DNA of 64,000 bases from Algoriphagus sp. PAP.12 (lineage in GTDB: Bacteria > Bacteroidota > Bacteroidia > Cytophagales > Cyclobacteriaceae). Every line of letters begins with the position of its first letter. Positions within the stretch are counted from its first letter, which is position 1. Under the pieces are notes generated by a model. That model was given only the letters and a program-made list of their open reading frames with translations. It was not told the origin of the DNA and ran no database searches. Below, one piece after another: positions 54,327 to 63,840 of the stretch. The stretch covers positions 62,001-126,000 of the forward strand of contig NZ_JAPPSQ010000006.1 of assembly GCF_026652115.1 (NCBI RefSeq), given 5' to 3'. The translations under genes and the position numbers were made by a program.

Positions 54327-54383
54327 ATTCAAACAATTCTCATTACCTTATTCTTGTCAAGAGTTCCAAATTTTATTTTTCCG

Positions 54384-55223
54384 ATGAAACATTTAGAAAC
54401 AGAATATAAAAGTCCAGATGGTGTTAAACTTTACCTTCAAGCATGGATGCCAGAAGCTCCAAGAGCCTCTTTGTTATTGGTTCATGGATTAGGAGAGCAT
54501 AGTGGACGATATGAAAGCTTGGTTCAGGGCTTGGTAGATTTGGGAGTTGCGGTTTTTACTTTTGACGGGAGAGGGCATGGGAAATCTTCACTGCCTAAAC
54601 CCACTGCCTATTTTGATTCCTATGAAAGGTATTTGGAGGATATTGATGCTCTTGCCGGGAAAGTGAAAAATTACATCCCTGGTTTGCCATTTTTTATGTT
54701 TGGGCATAGCATGGGTGGAGGTTTGGTAGCTGCTTATGTTTTGAAATATCAGCCTGAAGTAGCCGGGATTATCCTCTCTGCACCCGCGATCAAAGAAGCT
54801 GAAGGCACTCCAAAAATATTGATTGCCTTGTCAGGGCTTTTAAATGCATTAGCGCCAAAGTTGAATGCAGTGAAGTTGGATATTGAGGGAGTTTCCAGAA
54901 TTCCTGAGGAGGTGGAGAAATATAAAAATGATCCTCTGATTTTTCAGAAATCTATTCCAGTTCGAACCGGATATGAGGTTTATCAGATGATGCAGTTTAT
55001 CCAAAGTCATGCAAATGAGTTTGTTCAGCCAGTTTTGATTTTCCATGGTACAGCAGATCGTCTGACTAATCCTAAAGGATCAGAATTGCTTTTTGAAAAA
55101 GCCCAATCTCAAGACAAAACCCTTAAAATCATTCCCGGTGCCTATCATGAATTGCTAAATGATTCTGATCGGGAGGAGGTTTTAAAGGTGATATTGGAAT
55201 GGGTTGGAAACAAGCTGGGATGA
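54384..55223 (+). CDS. Alpha/beta-hydrolase, monoacylglycerol-lipase-like
   Basis: A 279-residue Hydrolase_4/lysophospholipase protein: LLVHGLGEHSGRYESLVQGL, FTFDGRGHGKSSLPKPTAYF, FMFGHSMGGGLVAAYVLKYQ (nucleophile Ser), IFHGTADRLTNPKGS (Asp), IPGAYHELLND (His). Cytoplasmic. ATG 54384 gives the conserved MKHLETEYKSPDG start; the longer frame from 54300 covers the palindrome. Confidence 0.92.
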   Translation: MKHLETEYKSPDGVKLYLQAWMPEAPRASLLLVHGLGEHSGRYESLVQGLVDLGVAVFTFDGRGHGKSSLPKPTAYFDSYERYLEDIDALAGKVKNYIPGLPFFMFGHSMGGGLVAAYVLKYQPEVAGIILSAPAIKEAEGTPKILIALSGLLNALAPKLNAVKLDIEGVSRIPEEVEKYKNDPLIFQKSIPVRTGYEVYQMMQFIQSHANEFVQPVLIFHGTADRLTNPKGSELLFEKAQSQDKTLKIIPGAYHELLNDSDREEVLKVILEWVGNKLG

Positions 55224-55225
55224 TT

Positions 55226-56416
55226 TTATGTCTCCATCCCATTAAAAGGATTAAATCTTCTTCTGCCGATCGCCATGGCTACGGCTCGGCAGACAGTTTT
55301 GTCTCCATACTTGACATTGAGGCGGTCCAGAGCCTGGTAAAGGTTAATCTGCTCCTGGCTGTCCTCGAATAGATTGATCTGATAATTTCCGTATACCAGC
55401 GTGCTGAAGCGTACTCCGATCAGGCGGATCAGCAACCGTCGACTGTAGAGTTTGCGAAAAAGCTCCTTGACAATGGGAAGCAAAGTATGATCAGCAGAAG
55501 TATAAGGGATCCGCTGCTGCATGGTATGGGTTTCAAAATCCGAATAGCGGATCTTGACCGTCACACATGCCGTCAATTGCCCTTTTTGTCGAAGCTTGGA
55601 CGCCAGTTGTTCGCACATGGCGGTCAGTGTGGCTTCGAGCATTTTTACATCGATCGTGTCTTGCTCGAAGGTGTTTTCCGAAGAAATGGACTTGGCTTCA
55701 GAATAGGGGATAACGGGGTTGCGGTCGATCCCATTGGCTTTCTCCCAGATCATATTACCATTCTTTCCAAAGGTAGCCTTGAGCAACTCTGCGGGCATCT
55801 GCTGCAGGGTCTGTACTTTTTTTACCCCCATGTTATACAGGGTCTGAGAAGTTTTTTCTCCGATCATGGGGATCTTTCTCACAGAAAGAGGAGCTAAAAA
55901 AGGCTTTTCCTCACCAAATGGAATCTGTCTTTCATTATTGGGCTTGGCTTCTCCGGTAGCGACTTTGGATACGGTTTTGTTTTCGGATAATCCAAGGGAG
56001 ATCGGCAGACCCGTTTCTTTGATGATGCGTTGTCGAAGCTCATGAGCTAGTTTGAAGCAGCCGAAGAAACGGTCCATTCCTGTCAGATCCATGTAGAATT
56101 CGTCGATGGAGGATTTTTCAAAAAGTGGAACCGATTCTCTCACGATATCGGTAACCTCATGGGATTTTTGACTGTATCTTTCAAAGTCCCCACGGACGAT
56201 AATCGCTTCGGGGCAAAGCTGTCGCGCTACCCGCATGGGCATAGCGGAGTGAACGCCAAAGCGACGGGCTTCATAACTGCAGGATGCCACGACTCCACGG
56301 TCGCTGGAACCTCCGATCAGGATAGGTTTTCCGTCCAGACGATTGTCAAACAGCCGCTCTACGGACACAAAAAAGGAATCCAAATCCATGTGCGCAATAC
56401 TTCTGGTCGCCTCCAT
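55226..56416 (-). CDS. dinB: DNA polymerase IV (Y-family)
   Basis: A 396-residue Y-family polymerase: IAHMDLDSFFVSVERLFDNR (first catalytic Asp pair), SSIDEFYMDLTGMDRF (second Asp/Glu), GLSENKTVSKVATGEAKPNN, then HhH PMIGEKTSQTLYNMGV and the little-finger domain. It copies damaged DNA with low fidelity. It is divergent from an XRE-S24 (LexA/UmuD-like) gene, a umuDC-like pair. Confidence 0.95.
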   Translation of the reverse strand: MEATRSIAHMDLDSFFVSVERLFDNRLDGKPILIGGSSDRGVVASCSYEARRFGVHSAMPMRVARQLCPEAIIVRGDFERYSQKSHEVTDIVRESVPLFEKSSIDEFYMDLTGMDRFFGCFKLAHELRQRIIKETGLPISLGLSENKTVSKVATGEAKPNNERQIPFGEEKPFLAPLSVRKIPMIGEKTSQTLYNMGVKKVQTLQQMPAELLKATFGKNGNMIWEKANGIDRNPVIPYSEAKSISSENTFEQDTIDVKMLEATLTAMCEQLASKLRQKGQLTACVTVKIRYSDFETHTMQQRIPYTSADHTLLPIVKELFRKLYSRRLLIRLIGVRFSTLVYGNYQINLFEDSQEQINLYQALDRLNVKYGDKTVCRAVAMAIGRRRFNPFNGMET

Positions 56417-56437
56417 TTCTATTTTGTCAAATATTTT

Positions 56438-56451
56438 AACATTTTAATGTT
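56438..56451. promoter_or_regulatory. Candidate operator in the dinB/XRE-S24 divergent spacer
   Basis: AACATT, TT, AATGTT lies 22 bases upstream of the dinB ATG. The 307-base spacer 56417-56723 also has a distant GATACG/CGTATC pair (56586, 56707) but no ORF. The regulator encoded next is the natural candidate to bind here. Confidence 0.35.
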
Positions 56452-56723
56452 TATAATTTAAACAAAATGATTAGATTTGAATCAAGTGAAGACGGGAATT
56501 GTCGGGAAGTAAAATGAAATATAATGGAAATACATTTCGTAATGGTGTGTTTCCTTAGATGTGTTGTTGTCAATTTACCTATCTAGATACGCTTCGCTAA
56601 AATAAGATCGCTGGCTTCCAAGGTATACCGTCCGAGTGAGATAATGATATTTGCTTATAGGCTATCTTGATTTATATCTGCCCGAAGGGCTGTCTTTCAT
56701 CTCTATCGTATCTCCATTTTAAT

Positions 56724-57422
56724 ATGTTCCTAAATAACAACCTCAAATTCCTTCGCAAACAGAAAAAGCTGACCCAAGAAAGTTTGGCGGAGGCGCTGGG
56801 AATCAGTCGTTCTAAGTTAGCTGGCTATGAAGCGACCATTACTCCACCATTGGATATGATGGTGAAGATTGCCGAGTATTTTTCTGTTTCTCTGGATATC
56901 TTGATCAAAGTGGATCTAACTACCTATTCTGAATACAAGTTAAGAGAGCTTCTAGAGACGGATCAGTTTTTTAGAGGTAGGAAATTGAGAATCCTGTCAA
57001 CCACCGTGGACAGTGAGGGACGAGAGTTGATTGAAGTGGTTTCCCAACGGGCCAAAGCAAGTTATCTGGCAGGTTTTGCAGACCCGGAGTACATTTCAGA
57101 ATTGCCACGGTTTGCTTTGCCTTTTTTGCCGATGGATAAAAAGCACCGGGTATTTCAGGTGGATGGCGATTCCATGTTGCCAATCCCGGACGGCTCATGG
57201 ATTATCTGCGAATATGTAGACGATTGGCTGGCAATCAAAGACGGGCAGCGCTATGTGATCGTGACTGAGCAAGATGGAGTGACATTCAAAATTGCATACA
57301 ATCGGATTCAAGCAGGTCATCAGCTTTTGCTTTGCTCAGCCAACCCGATTTATCCTCCTTTTGAAGTGAATATTGAAGATGTGAAGGAGGTGTGGCGTTT
57401 TAGATTGCTGATGAGTGAATAG
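56724..57422 (+). CDS. XRE helix-turn-helix regulator with S24 (LexA-like) peptidase domain
   Basis: A 232-residue protein: NNLKFLRKQKKLTQESLAEA, GISRSKLAGYEATITPPLDM (XRE), followed by a linker and a LexA/UmuD-like S24 domain: VFQVDGDSMLPIPDGSWIIC (Ser in GDSM), KDGQRYVIVTEQDGVTFKIA (Lys in TFK). The cleavage site AG is at residues in SYLAGFADPEYI. Such proteins self-cleave under DNA damage and derepress targets, here plausibly dinB. ATG 56724 preferred. Confidence 0.9.
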   Translation: MFLNNNLKFLRKQKKLTQESLAEALGISRSKLAGYEATITPPLDMMVKIAEYFSVSLDILIKVDLTTYSEYKLRELLETDQFFRGRKLRILSTTVDSEGRELIEVVSQRAKASYLAGFADPEYISELPRFALPFLPMDKKHRVFQVDGDSMLPIPDGSWIICEYVDDWLAIKDGQRYVIVTEQDGVTFKIAYNRIQAGHQLLLCSANPIYPPFEVNIEDVKEVWRFRLLMSE

Positions 57423-57520
57423 AGTTAGGTAATATGTCCTAGAATTCCACAATCGGCAAATCTGAGGCAGTTTTTTTAGCTACCTTGGGGGTTTGATCAA
57501 ACCCTATTAAAAACTACAGA

Positions 57521-60175
57521 ATGAAAAAAGCGGTATGGGCAGCAATGCTTCTAACCGGATTGGCTGGATGGAGTTGTACTGAAAAGGACGTAGATCCTTT
57601 TGCAACCATCAAGCCGGATGAGTCCCGATTTACCAAAGTTTCCCTAGTAGAAAAGCTAAATGAACCCATGGAGCTGGAAGTGCTCGACAATGGAAATGTG
57701 CTTTTTATCGAAAGGGCTGGAAAACTGAAAATGTATGATGCCAGCACTGGAGAAACATCTATAGTTGGAGAACTGGATGTTTTCTTGGAGCATGAGGATG
57801 GATTAGATGGCTTTGCCATCGATCCCAATTTCAATGAAAACCATTGGGTCTATTTCTACTATGCGCCTGTCAATTTTAGCCCGGATGTCAATCGTCTATC
57901 ACGATTTGAATTCAAAGACAATCATCTGGATTTAAGCTCAGAAAAAATCATTTTGGAAATTCCGGTTTTCCGAGGCTGTTGCCATACCGGAGGATCGATA
58001 GAATTTGATGCGAATGGCTTGCTTTACCTTTCAACAGGAGATGATACTACTCCTTTTGATTCTCAAAATTTCAACCCGATTGATGAGCGTGCTGACAGGC
58101 CTGCAAATGTAGATGCACAGCGTTCTTCTGGGAATGCGAATGATCTTCGTGGAGCAATCATCCGAATCAAGCCGGAAGCTGATGGGACTTATTCTATTCC
58201 TGAAGGCAATTTGTTTCCTCCAGGAACAGAAGGAACTCGCCCTGAAATCTATGTGATGGGAAACAGAAATCCCTTCCGTATTTCTTTGGATCAGCATAAT
58301 GGAAATTTGTATTGGGGGGAAGTAGGGCCTGATGGTTCTCAGGATAAAGTGGGCAGAGGTCCACGTGGGTATGATGAGATCAATGTTGCAACAGAACCTG
58401 GGTTCTTTGGTTGGCCCTATTTTGTAGGAAATAATTATGCCTACTGGAAGTATGATTTTGAAAAAAAGGATAGTCTTTTTCGCTTTGACCCAGCCGCTCC
58501 TTTGAATACCTCTCCGAATAACACAGGGATTCAAAACTTACCTCCTGCGCAGCCAGCGATGATTTATTATCCTTACAATGAATCTGAGGAGTTTCCAATG
58601 TTGGGGTCTGGGGGCAGAAATGCCATGGCTGGACCAGTGTATTATCGTGAAGATTTTGATCAAACGGATGTGCGTTTTCCTGGCTATTACAATGAAAAAT
58701 TATTCATTTATGACTGGATGAGAAATTGGATTTTCACCGTTTCCCTGACAGAAAATTTTGAGTACGATTCCATGGAACGCTTCATGCCTTCGACGGTTTT
58801 CGAAAAACCCATGGACATGCAATTTGGTAAAGATGGAGCTTTGTATGTCTTAGAATATGGAACTTTCTGGCGCTCACAAAATGATAATTCCGGTCTGTAT
58901 AAAATCGAATTTGCATCTGGAAATAGAAAGCCTGTTGCAAAGCTGAAAGCTAATCATACAACTGGTGGAGCTCCATTAACCGTGAGTTTTTCATCAGAAG
59001 GTTCTCTGGACTTTGACTCGGAAGATAAATTGACTTACAGTTGGGACTTTGGGGATGGTTCTGCGAAAATTTCAGATCCAAATCCAAGTCATACTTATGA
59101 AAAGCCTGGAACCTACCAGGCAATATTGACAGTGAAAGATTTGGAAGGGGAAGAGGTGACTTCTTCTGTTGAGATTCGTGCTGGCAACGAAAGGCCAGAG
59201 GTCCAAATCGATTGGAATGGAAACAAAAGCTTTTATTTCGGTCCTGAGACAGTCGATTATGAAGTAAAAGTCACTGATCAAGAGGATGGGGAAATTGATT
59301 CAGATGCAATTCAATTTAGCATTGACTATATCGCAGGAGGTTTTGATGTGATCGAAGCAGGACATCAAGAGGAGCAAGTTTCTGTTGGTGAAAATTTCAT
59401 CACTCAATCTGGTTGTAAGGCCTGTCACGATGTAGAGAATAAGTCTGTTGGGCCGACATTCCGCAATGTTTCTTCGAAATACAAAGGACAAGCTGATGCA
59501 AAGGCATATCTAATCAATAAAATCAGGAATGGTGGAAATGGTGTTTGGGGTGAGCAATTGATGCCCGGTCATCTTCATTTGCCGGAAGAGCAGGTAGGTG
59601 AAATGGTTGATTTTGTATTGTCCTTAGAAGATCCCGAATATGGGAAACAAAACCTTCCTTTGAAAGGAACCTTTGAAATCGACCGGACCCAAAATCCTGA
59701 AGGATATTACTTGGTGCAGGCTGCTTATACGGATAATGGAGCAAATGGAATTGCCTCTTTGAAGGGGAGTTCGCAACTATTGATTAGAAATAGTTTGGTT
59801 TCAGCCTTGACTGCCAATGAATTTGAAAACACCGCCAAGGCCAATATTGACGGAGTTTATTTCATACGATTTACAGAAATGAATTCCTGGTTAGCGTTTA
59901 ATAATTGGGATGTTTCGGGAATCAGATCAGCGGAACTATTGGTGAATCCAGCTGGTATCAAAGGTACAATGGAAATCCGCTTAGATTCACCAGATGGAGA
60001 ACTTTGGGGAAGTACTGAACTGCTTTCTCAAGGAGATAAAAAAGGGTATTTTCCAGTGGAGGTTTCTTTGAAGGAACAGTCAGGAATCAGGAAAGTATTC
60101 TTTGTGCTTCGGTCTGAGTCGGATGTGAATATTTGGAATACATTTAATCTCGACACTATTCAGTTGAGTCGATAA
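57521..60175 (+). CDS. Quinoprotein sugar dehydrogenase-like lipoprotein with PKD, cytochrome c and CBM-like domains
   Basis: An 884-residue lipoprotein (LAGWSC, Cys19). Order: GSDH/sorbosone-dehydrogenase propeller (about 40-455; FRGCCHTGGSIEFDANGLLY, IYVMGNRNPFRISLD), PKD domain (about 470-555; YSWDFGDGSA), a linker strand region, class I cytochrome c (CKACH at 632-636, axial Met in MPGHLHL at about 680), and a C-terminal CBM6-like sandwich (715-884). It likely oxidises a sugar in the periplasm and passes electrons through its own haem. A terminator follows. Confidence 0.9.
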   Translation: MKKAVWAAMLLTGLAGWSCTEKDVDPFATIKPDESRFTKVSLVEKLNEPMELEVLDNGNVLFIERAGKLKMYDASTGETSIVGELDVFLEHEDGLDGFAIDPNFNENHWVYFYYAPVNFSPDVNRLSRFEFKDNHLDLSSEKIILEIPVFRGCCHTGGSIEFDANGLLYLSTGDDTTPFDSQNFNPIDERADRPANVDAQRSSGNANDLRGAIIRIKPEADGTYSIPEGNLFPPGTEGTRPEIYVMGNRNPFRISLDQHNGNLYWGEVGPDGSQDKVGRGPRGYDEINVATEPGFFGWPYFVGNNYAYWKYDFEKKDSLFRFDPAAPLNTSPNNTGIQNLPPAQPAMIYYPYNESEEFPMLGSGGRNAMAGPVYYREDFDQTDVRFPGYYNEKLFIYDWMRNWIFTVSLTENFEYDSMERFMPSTVFEKPMDMQFGKDGALYVLEYGTFWRSQNDNSGLYKIEFASGNRKPVAKLKANHTTGGAPLTVSFSSEGSLDFDSEDKLTYSWDFGDGSAKISDPNPSHTYEKPGTYQAILTVKDLEGEEVTSSVEIRAGNERPEVQIDWNGNKSFYFGPETVDYEVKVTDQEDGEIDSDAIQFSIDYIAGGFDVIEAGHQEEQVSVGENFITQSGCKACHDVENKSVGPTFRNVSSKYKGQADAKAYLINKIRNGGNGVWGEQLMPGHLHLPEEQVGEMVDFVLSLEDPEYGKQNLPLKGTFEIDRTQNPEGYYLVQAAYTDNGANGIASLKGSSQLLIRNSLVSALTANEFENTAKANIDGVYFIRFTEMNSWLAFNNWDVSGIRSAELLVNPAGIKGTMEIRLDSPDGELWGSTELLSQGDKKGYFPVEVSLKEQSGIRKVFFVLRSESDVNIWNTFNLDTIQLSR

Positions 60176-60178
60176 TTG

Positions 60179-60204
60179 AAAGGGAACCTTCGGGTTCCTT
60201 TTTT
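60179..60204 (+). terminator. Intrinsic terminator
   Basis: AAAGGGAACC, TTCG, GGTTCCTTTTTT, right after the quinoprotein stop. Confidence 0.88.
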
Positions 60205-60229
60205 GTTTTTGTGCTAAATACCTTGTGAA

Positions 60230-60838
60230 ATGAAAGAGTTTTGGGATCAAAGATATGGGGCTGAAGAATATGCCTATGGGGTTGAGCCTAATCAGTTTTT
60301 GAAAGAGGAGCTAGAAAGGATAAAGCCTGGAAAAGCCTTGTTTCCTGCCGAAGGAGAGGGGAGAAATGCTGTTTTCGCTGCCAAATTAGGCTGGGAAGTT
60401 TCTGCCTTTGATATCAGTGAATCAGGAAAGATGAAAGCTGAAAAGTTGGCGGGTTTGAAAGGAGTATCTCTGGATTATCAGATTGGAACTTTGGAAGATA
60501 TGAATTATGAAAAAGAGAGTTTTGATCTGATTGTTCTGATTTTCGCACATTTTCCCAAGCCAATTAGAAGTTTGATTCATGCTGGACTTTTAGAATTATT
60601 GAAACCGGGAGGAATGGTGATTTTGGAAGGTTTTTCAAAAGCTCATTTGGCCTTCAGTACCGCAAATCCAAAAGCAGGAGGTCCAAAAGAAATCAGTATG
60701 TTATTTTCCAAAGAGGAATTAATGGAAGAATTTTCGTCACTTCACCAAATTTCTTTGGATGAGATTGAGGTCTATTTAAAAGAAGGTGAATTTCATCAAG
60801 GTCAGTCCTCGGTGATTCGGATGATAGGCCAAAAGTAA
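60230..60838 (+). CDS. Class I SAM methyltransferase (TehB-like)
   Basis: A 202-residue methyltransferase: FWDQRYGAEEYAYGVEPNQF is the usual start of this group, ALFPAEGEGRNAVFAAKLGW motif I, VSAFDISESGKMKAE motif II, and FDLIVLIFAHFPKPIRSLIH motif IV. Substrate unknown; TehB-type members methylate tellurite or thiols. Confidence 0.88.
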   Translation: MKEFWDQRYGAEEYAYGVEPNQFLKEELERIKPGKALFPAEGEGRNAVFAAKLGWEVSAFDISESGKMKAEKLAGLKGVSLDYQIGTLEDMNYEKESFDLIVLIFAHFPKPIRSLIHAGLLELLKPGGMVILEGFSKAHLAFSTANPKAGGPKEISMLFSKEELMEEFSSLHQISLDEIEVYLKEGEFHQGQSSVIRMIGQK

Positions 60839-60900
60839 ATCACAAAGCTGAGGTTGTTTTAAACTAATTTTATAAATTAAGACTGACTTATTTTTATAAA

Positions 60901-61260
60901 ATGGAACAAAGACATTGTTTGAATTGCGGAGAACCGATCCAAGGAAGGGTAGACAAGAAATTTTGTGATGATCAGTGTAGGAATACCTTTAACTATCAAC
61001 AAACTGCTGACTCCAATAATCTGATTCGAAGGATCAATCATTCCTTGAAGCGGAACCGAAATATTTTAGAGTCTCTCATCCCAGAGGGTGAAGAAATGGC
61101 CAAAACCACCAAGGAGAGGATGATTCAGGAAGGGTTTCAGTTTAAATATTCGACCCATTCTTATGAGACCAAAAAGGGGAGCATTTATACCTATTGTTAT
61201 GATTTCGGTTATTTGCCACTGGATGCCGGATGGATGCTGATTGTCAAGGTGAAAGAGTGA
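60901..61260 (+). CDS. Zinc-ribbon small protein
   Basis: A 119-residue protein: HCLNCGEPIQGRVDKKFCDD then QCRNTFNYQQ gives a four-Cys zinc ribbon of the DUF2116-like type, followed by a helix and a C-terminal beta domain (IYTYCYDFGYLPLDAGWMLI). Bacteroidota-conserved; function unknown. Confidence 0.75.
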   Translation: MEQRHCLNCGEPIQGRVDKKFCDDQCRNTFNYQQTADSNNLIRRINHSLKRNRNILESLIPEGEEMAKTTKERMIQEGFQFKYSTHSYETKKGSIYTYCYDFGYLPLDAGWMLIVKVKE

Positions 61261-61304
61261 AAATACCCTTTGCTTTCACTAACTTCTCCAAAAAATAAAT
61301 TCTT

Positions 61305-61724
61305 ATGAAAAAAAGAGTCACAGGCATTGGAGGAATCTTTTTCAAAGTGAAAAACCCTGATGAAACTAAGTCTTGGTATCAAAAGCACTTAGGGCTAAAT
61401 ACTGATAAATACGGGACTACCTTTGAGTGGAGACATGCATCCGACCCAAGTCTGAAAGGACATACCCAATGGTCACCTATGGGTGAAAAGACCACTTATT
61501 TTAATCCCTCTGAAAAGGATTTTATGATCAATTATCGGGTTGAAAACCTGGTTGAATTAGTGGAAGAGCTGAAAAAGGAGGGTGTACAGATTCTTGATGA
61601 AATAGCGGTGTATGATTACGGGAAATTTGTCCATATCATGGATCCAGATGGCCATGCCATTGAACTTTGGGAACCTGTAGATGAGGTTTATGAAGATATC
61701 CTTGACGAGAATGCAAAAACTTGA
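61305..61724 (+). CDS. VOC-family (glyoxalase-like) protein
   Basis: A 139-residue VOC-fold protein: GIFFKVKNPDETKSWYQKHL at the start and GKFVHIMDPDGHAIELWEP (metal Glu) at the end. Small dioxygenase/glyoxalase-like; substrate unknown. Confidence 0.88.
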   Translation: MKKRVTGIGGIFFKVKNPDETKSWYQKHLGLNTDKYGTTFEWRHASDPSLKGHTQWSPMGEKTTYFNPSEKDFMINYRVENLVELVEELKKEGVQILDEIAVYDYGKFVHIMDPDGHAIELWEPVDEVYEDILDENAKT

Positions 61725-61758
61725 GAAAGATCCTTTTTTTAATTGATTTTACGTATTA

Positions 61759-62016
61759 CTAATTCCAAAAAAATAGATACAAACCTAAAATCACTATTCC
61801 TATGAAAATCCCAAAGAAGACTGCTAATGTTAGTTTTCGGGATTCGTTTTTGATCTGAAATCTGTGTTTTATCGCATCTTTCAAATCTAAGATTCGTGCA
61901 TTTTTTCCAGATCTTGGATGAGCTTCAGGCTTTAGTTTGGGTCTGATTTTTCCCAAATTACAATTGTCTTTTCCTGTTTTATTTGAATCAACTATAAACC
62001 TCGAACCTCCGGCCAT
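61759..62016 (-). CDS. Small single-pass membrane protein
   Basis: An 85-residue frame with a basic N-terminal half and one C-terminal membrane segment (LAVFFGIFIGIVILGLYLFF). No family recognised. It is divergent from the GNAT gene (25-base gap), which supports a real gene, but the coding evidence is modest. Confidence 0.5.
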   Translation of the reverse strand: MAGGSRFIVDSNKTGKDNCNLGKIRPKLKPEAHPRSGKNARILDLKDAIKHRFQIKNESRKLTLAVFFGIFIGIVILGLYLFFWN

Positions 62017-62041
62017 ATTAGATTTTATTTTACTGATAATA

Positions 62042-62449
62042 ATGATAACCTATCAAATAGAAAAAGAGATTTCATTGGAAGAATTTGTCTCGATTTTGGA
62101 GTCATCTACACTTTCCAAAAGAAGGCCCATGGATAATCCTTCTCAGCTTCAACGGATGATCTCTGGTTCTAATTTGATCATTACGGCCAGGGCGCACGGA
62201 AAATTGGTTGGTTTGCTTAGAGCCTTGTCTGATTTTTCATATAGATGCTTTATAGCGGATCTGGCGGTGGATGAAGTCTACCAAAGGCAGGGGATAGGAA
62301 AGGCTCTTATACAAGAGGCTAGAAATTCAGCTGAAGATGCTAGATTATTTCTTTTTGCAGCCGAAGGGGCTATTCCTTTTTACCGCAAATTGGGTTTTTA
62401 CCCCCATGATCACACTTATCAGTTAAAACCAGAAGATAAGCTTCTCTGA
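62042..62449 (+). CDS. GNAT-family N-acetyltransferase
   Basis: A 135-residue GNAT: NLIITARAHGKLVGLLRALS, IADLAVDEVYQRQGIGKALI (QRQGIG acetyl-CoA loop), GAIPFYRKLGFYPHDHTY. ATG 62042 chosen; the frame upstream to 61937 is antisense to the neighbouring gene. Confidence 0.9.
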   Translation: MITYQIEKEISLEEFVSILESSTLSKRRPMDNPSQLQRMISGSNLIITARAHGKLVGLLRALSDFSYRCFIADLAVDEVYQRQGIGKALIQEARNSAEDARLFLFAAEGAIPFYRKLGFYPHDHTYQLKPEDKLL

Positions 62450-62500
62450 AATGCGGTATTTGGTTATATTTCCTTACCAAACGATCAACTAAACAACCGT

Positions 62501-63778
62501 ATGAACAAACTAGTACTCACTGGGCTTGCATGCATGCTAGCCTTGGGCGCTTTTGCCCAAAAAACTTACATCCACGCTGGTAGATTGATAGATACCAAGT
62601 CGATGAAAGTTTTGAAAGAACAAACCATCGTAGTAGAAGATGGTAAAATCACTTCAGTTTCCTCAGGTTACCAAAATGGTGGTTCTGGAGATGAAATGGT
62701 CGACCTGAAAAAATCAACTGTGCTTCCGGGATTGATGGATATGCACGTTCACATTGAAGGAGAAACCTCACCAACAAGATATATTGACGGCTTTCGTGAC
62801 AATGAAGCCGATGTAGCTTACAAAGCACTTCCTCTAGCTGAGAAAACCTTGATGGCTGGATTTACAACTGTCCGAGATCTAGGTGGTTCCGGTGTCAATA
62901 TTGCCCTTCGAAATGCAATCAATGCAGGGACAGTTTCTGGACCTAGAATTTATACCGCTGGAAAATCCATCGCTCCAACTGGCGGTCATGCAGACCCTAC
63001 CAATGGAAGAAAAAGAGATTTGATGGGAGATCCAGGGCCAGAAGTGGGGGTAATTAACGGCCCTTATGATGCTCGGAAAGCCGTAAGACAAGCTGTGAAA
63101 CTGGGCTCTGATGTCATCAAAGTAACTGCTACCGGTGGAGTTCTTTCGGTGGCTAGAGACGGGTCTGCCCCACAATTTCAGCAAGATGAGTTGGATGCGA
63201 TTGTTGAAACTGCCAATGACTTTGGGATTCATGTGGCAGCTCATGCCCATGGAGATGAAGGAATGCAGCGTGCAATCAAAGCCGGTGTTCACTCCATCGA
63301 GCATGGAACAATGATGACTGATGAGACTATGAGCCTAATGAAGGCAAAAGGAACTTGGTACGTTCCTACCATCACTGCGGGGATGACTGCCGCTCAATTG
63401 GCAGAAATCCCAGGATATTATCCAGCAGTTGTAGCTGAGAAGGCTAGAAGAATCGGGCCTCAAATCCAAGATACTTTTGCGAAAGCCTATAAAAATGGAG
63501 TGAAAATCGCTTTTGGAACAGATGCAGGTGTTTACCCTCACGGGGATAATTATAGAGAATTTGTTTACATGGTAGAGGCTGGAATGCCTGCCTTAGAAGC
63601 ACTTCAAGCAGCTACATATACCAATGCCATTTTTATGGATATCGAAGAAAAGCTCGGAACTATTGAAGCTGGAAAAATCGCAGATATCATTGCTGTCGAT
63701 GGAAATCCAGATGAAAATATCGCCGTGATGAAAGATGTGGTATTTGTGATGAAAGACGGAAAGATCTTTAAAAAATAA
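62501..63778 (+). CDS. Secreted amidohydrolase (imidazolonepropionase-like/Xaa-Pro dipeptidase type)
   Basis: A 425-residue metal hydrolase with a signal peptide (KLVLTGLACMLALGAFA). LPGLMDMHVHIEGE is the HxH metal motif, VIKVTATGGVLS the carboxylated-Lys region, HVAAHAHGDEGMQ and SIEHGTMM the two His, FGTDAGVYPHGDN the Asp. The group includes prolidase-like enzymes and cyclic-dipeptide hydrolases. Terminator downstream. Confidence 0.9.
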   Translation: MNKLVLTGLACMLALGAFAQKTYIHAGRLIDTKSMKVLKEQTIVVEDGKITSVSSGYQNGGSGDEMVDLKKSTVLPGLMDMHVHIEGETSPTRYIDGFRDNEADVAYKALPLAEKTLMAGFTTVRDLGGSGVNIALRNAINAGTVSGPRIYTAGKSIAPTGGHADPTNGRKRDLMGDPGPEVGVINGPYDARKAVRQAVKLGSDVIKVTATGGVLSVARDGSAPQFQQDELDAIVETANDFGIHVAAHAHGDEGMQRAIKAGVHSIEHGTMMTDETMSLMKAKGTWYVPTITAGMTAAQLAEIPGYYPAVVAEKARRIGPQIQDTFAKAYKNGVKIAFGTDAGVYPHGDNYREFVYMVEAGMPALEALQAATYTNAIFMDIEEKLGTIEAGKIADIIAVDGNPDENIAVMKDVVFVMKDGKIFKK

Positions 63779-63780
63779 CT

Positions 63781-63806
63781 GAAAGCCCTTTTGAGGGCTT
63801 TTCTTT
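63781..63806 (+). terminator. Intrinsic terminator
   Basis: GAAAGCCC, TTTTGA, GGGCTTTTC followed by TTTT, right after the amidohydrolase stop. Confidence 0.85.
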
Positions 63807-63840
63807 TGAAACATACCAACCAACCTTAAATCAAGAATTA

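Noticed and set aside
61937..62041. Longer GNAT start at 61937
   Set aside because: The extra 35 residues are antisense to the 61759-62016 gene and not GNAT-like; ATG 62042 fits the fold.
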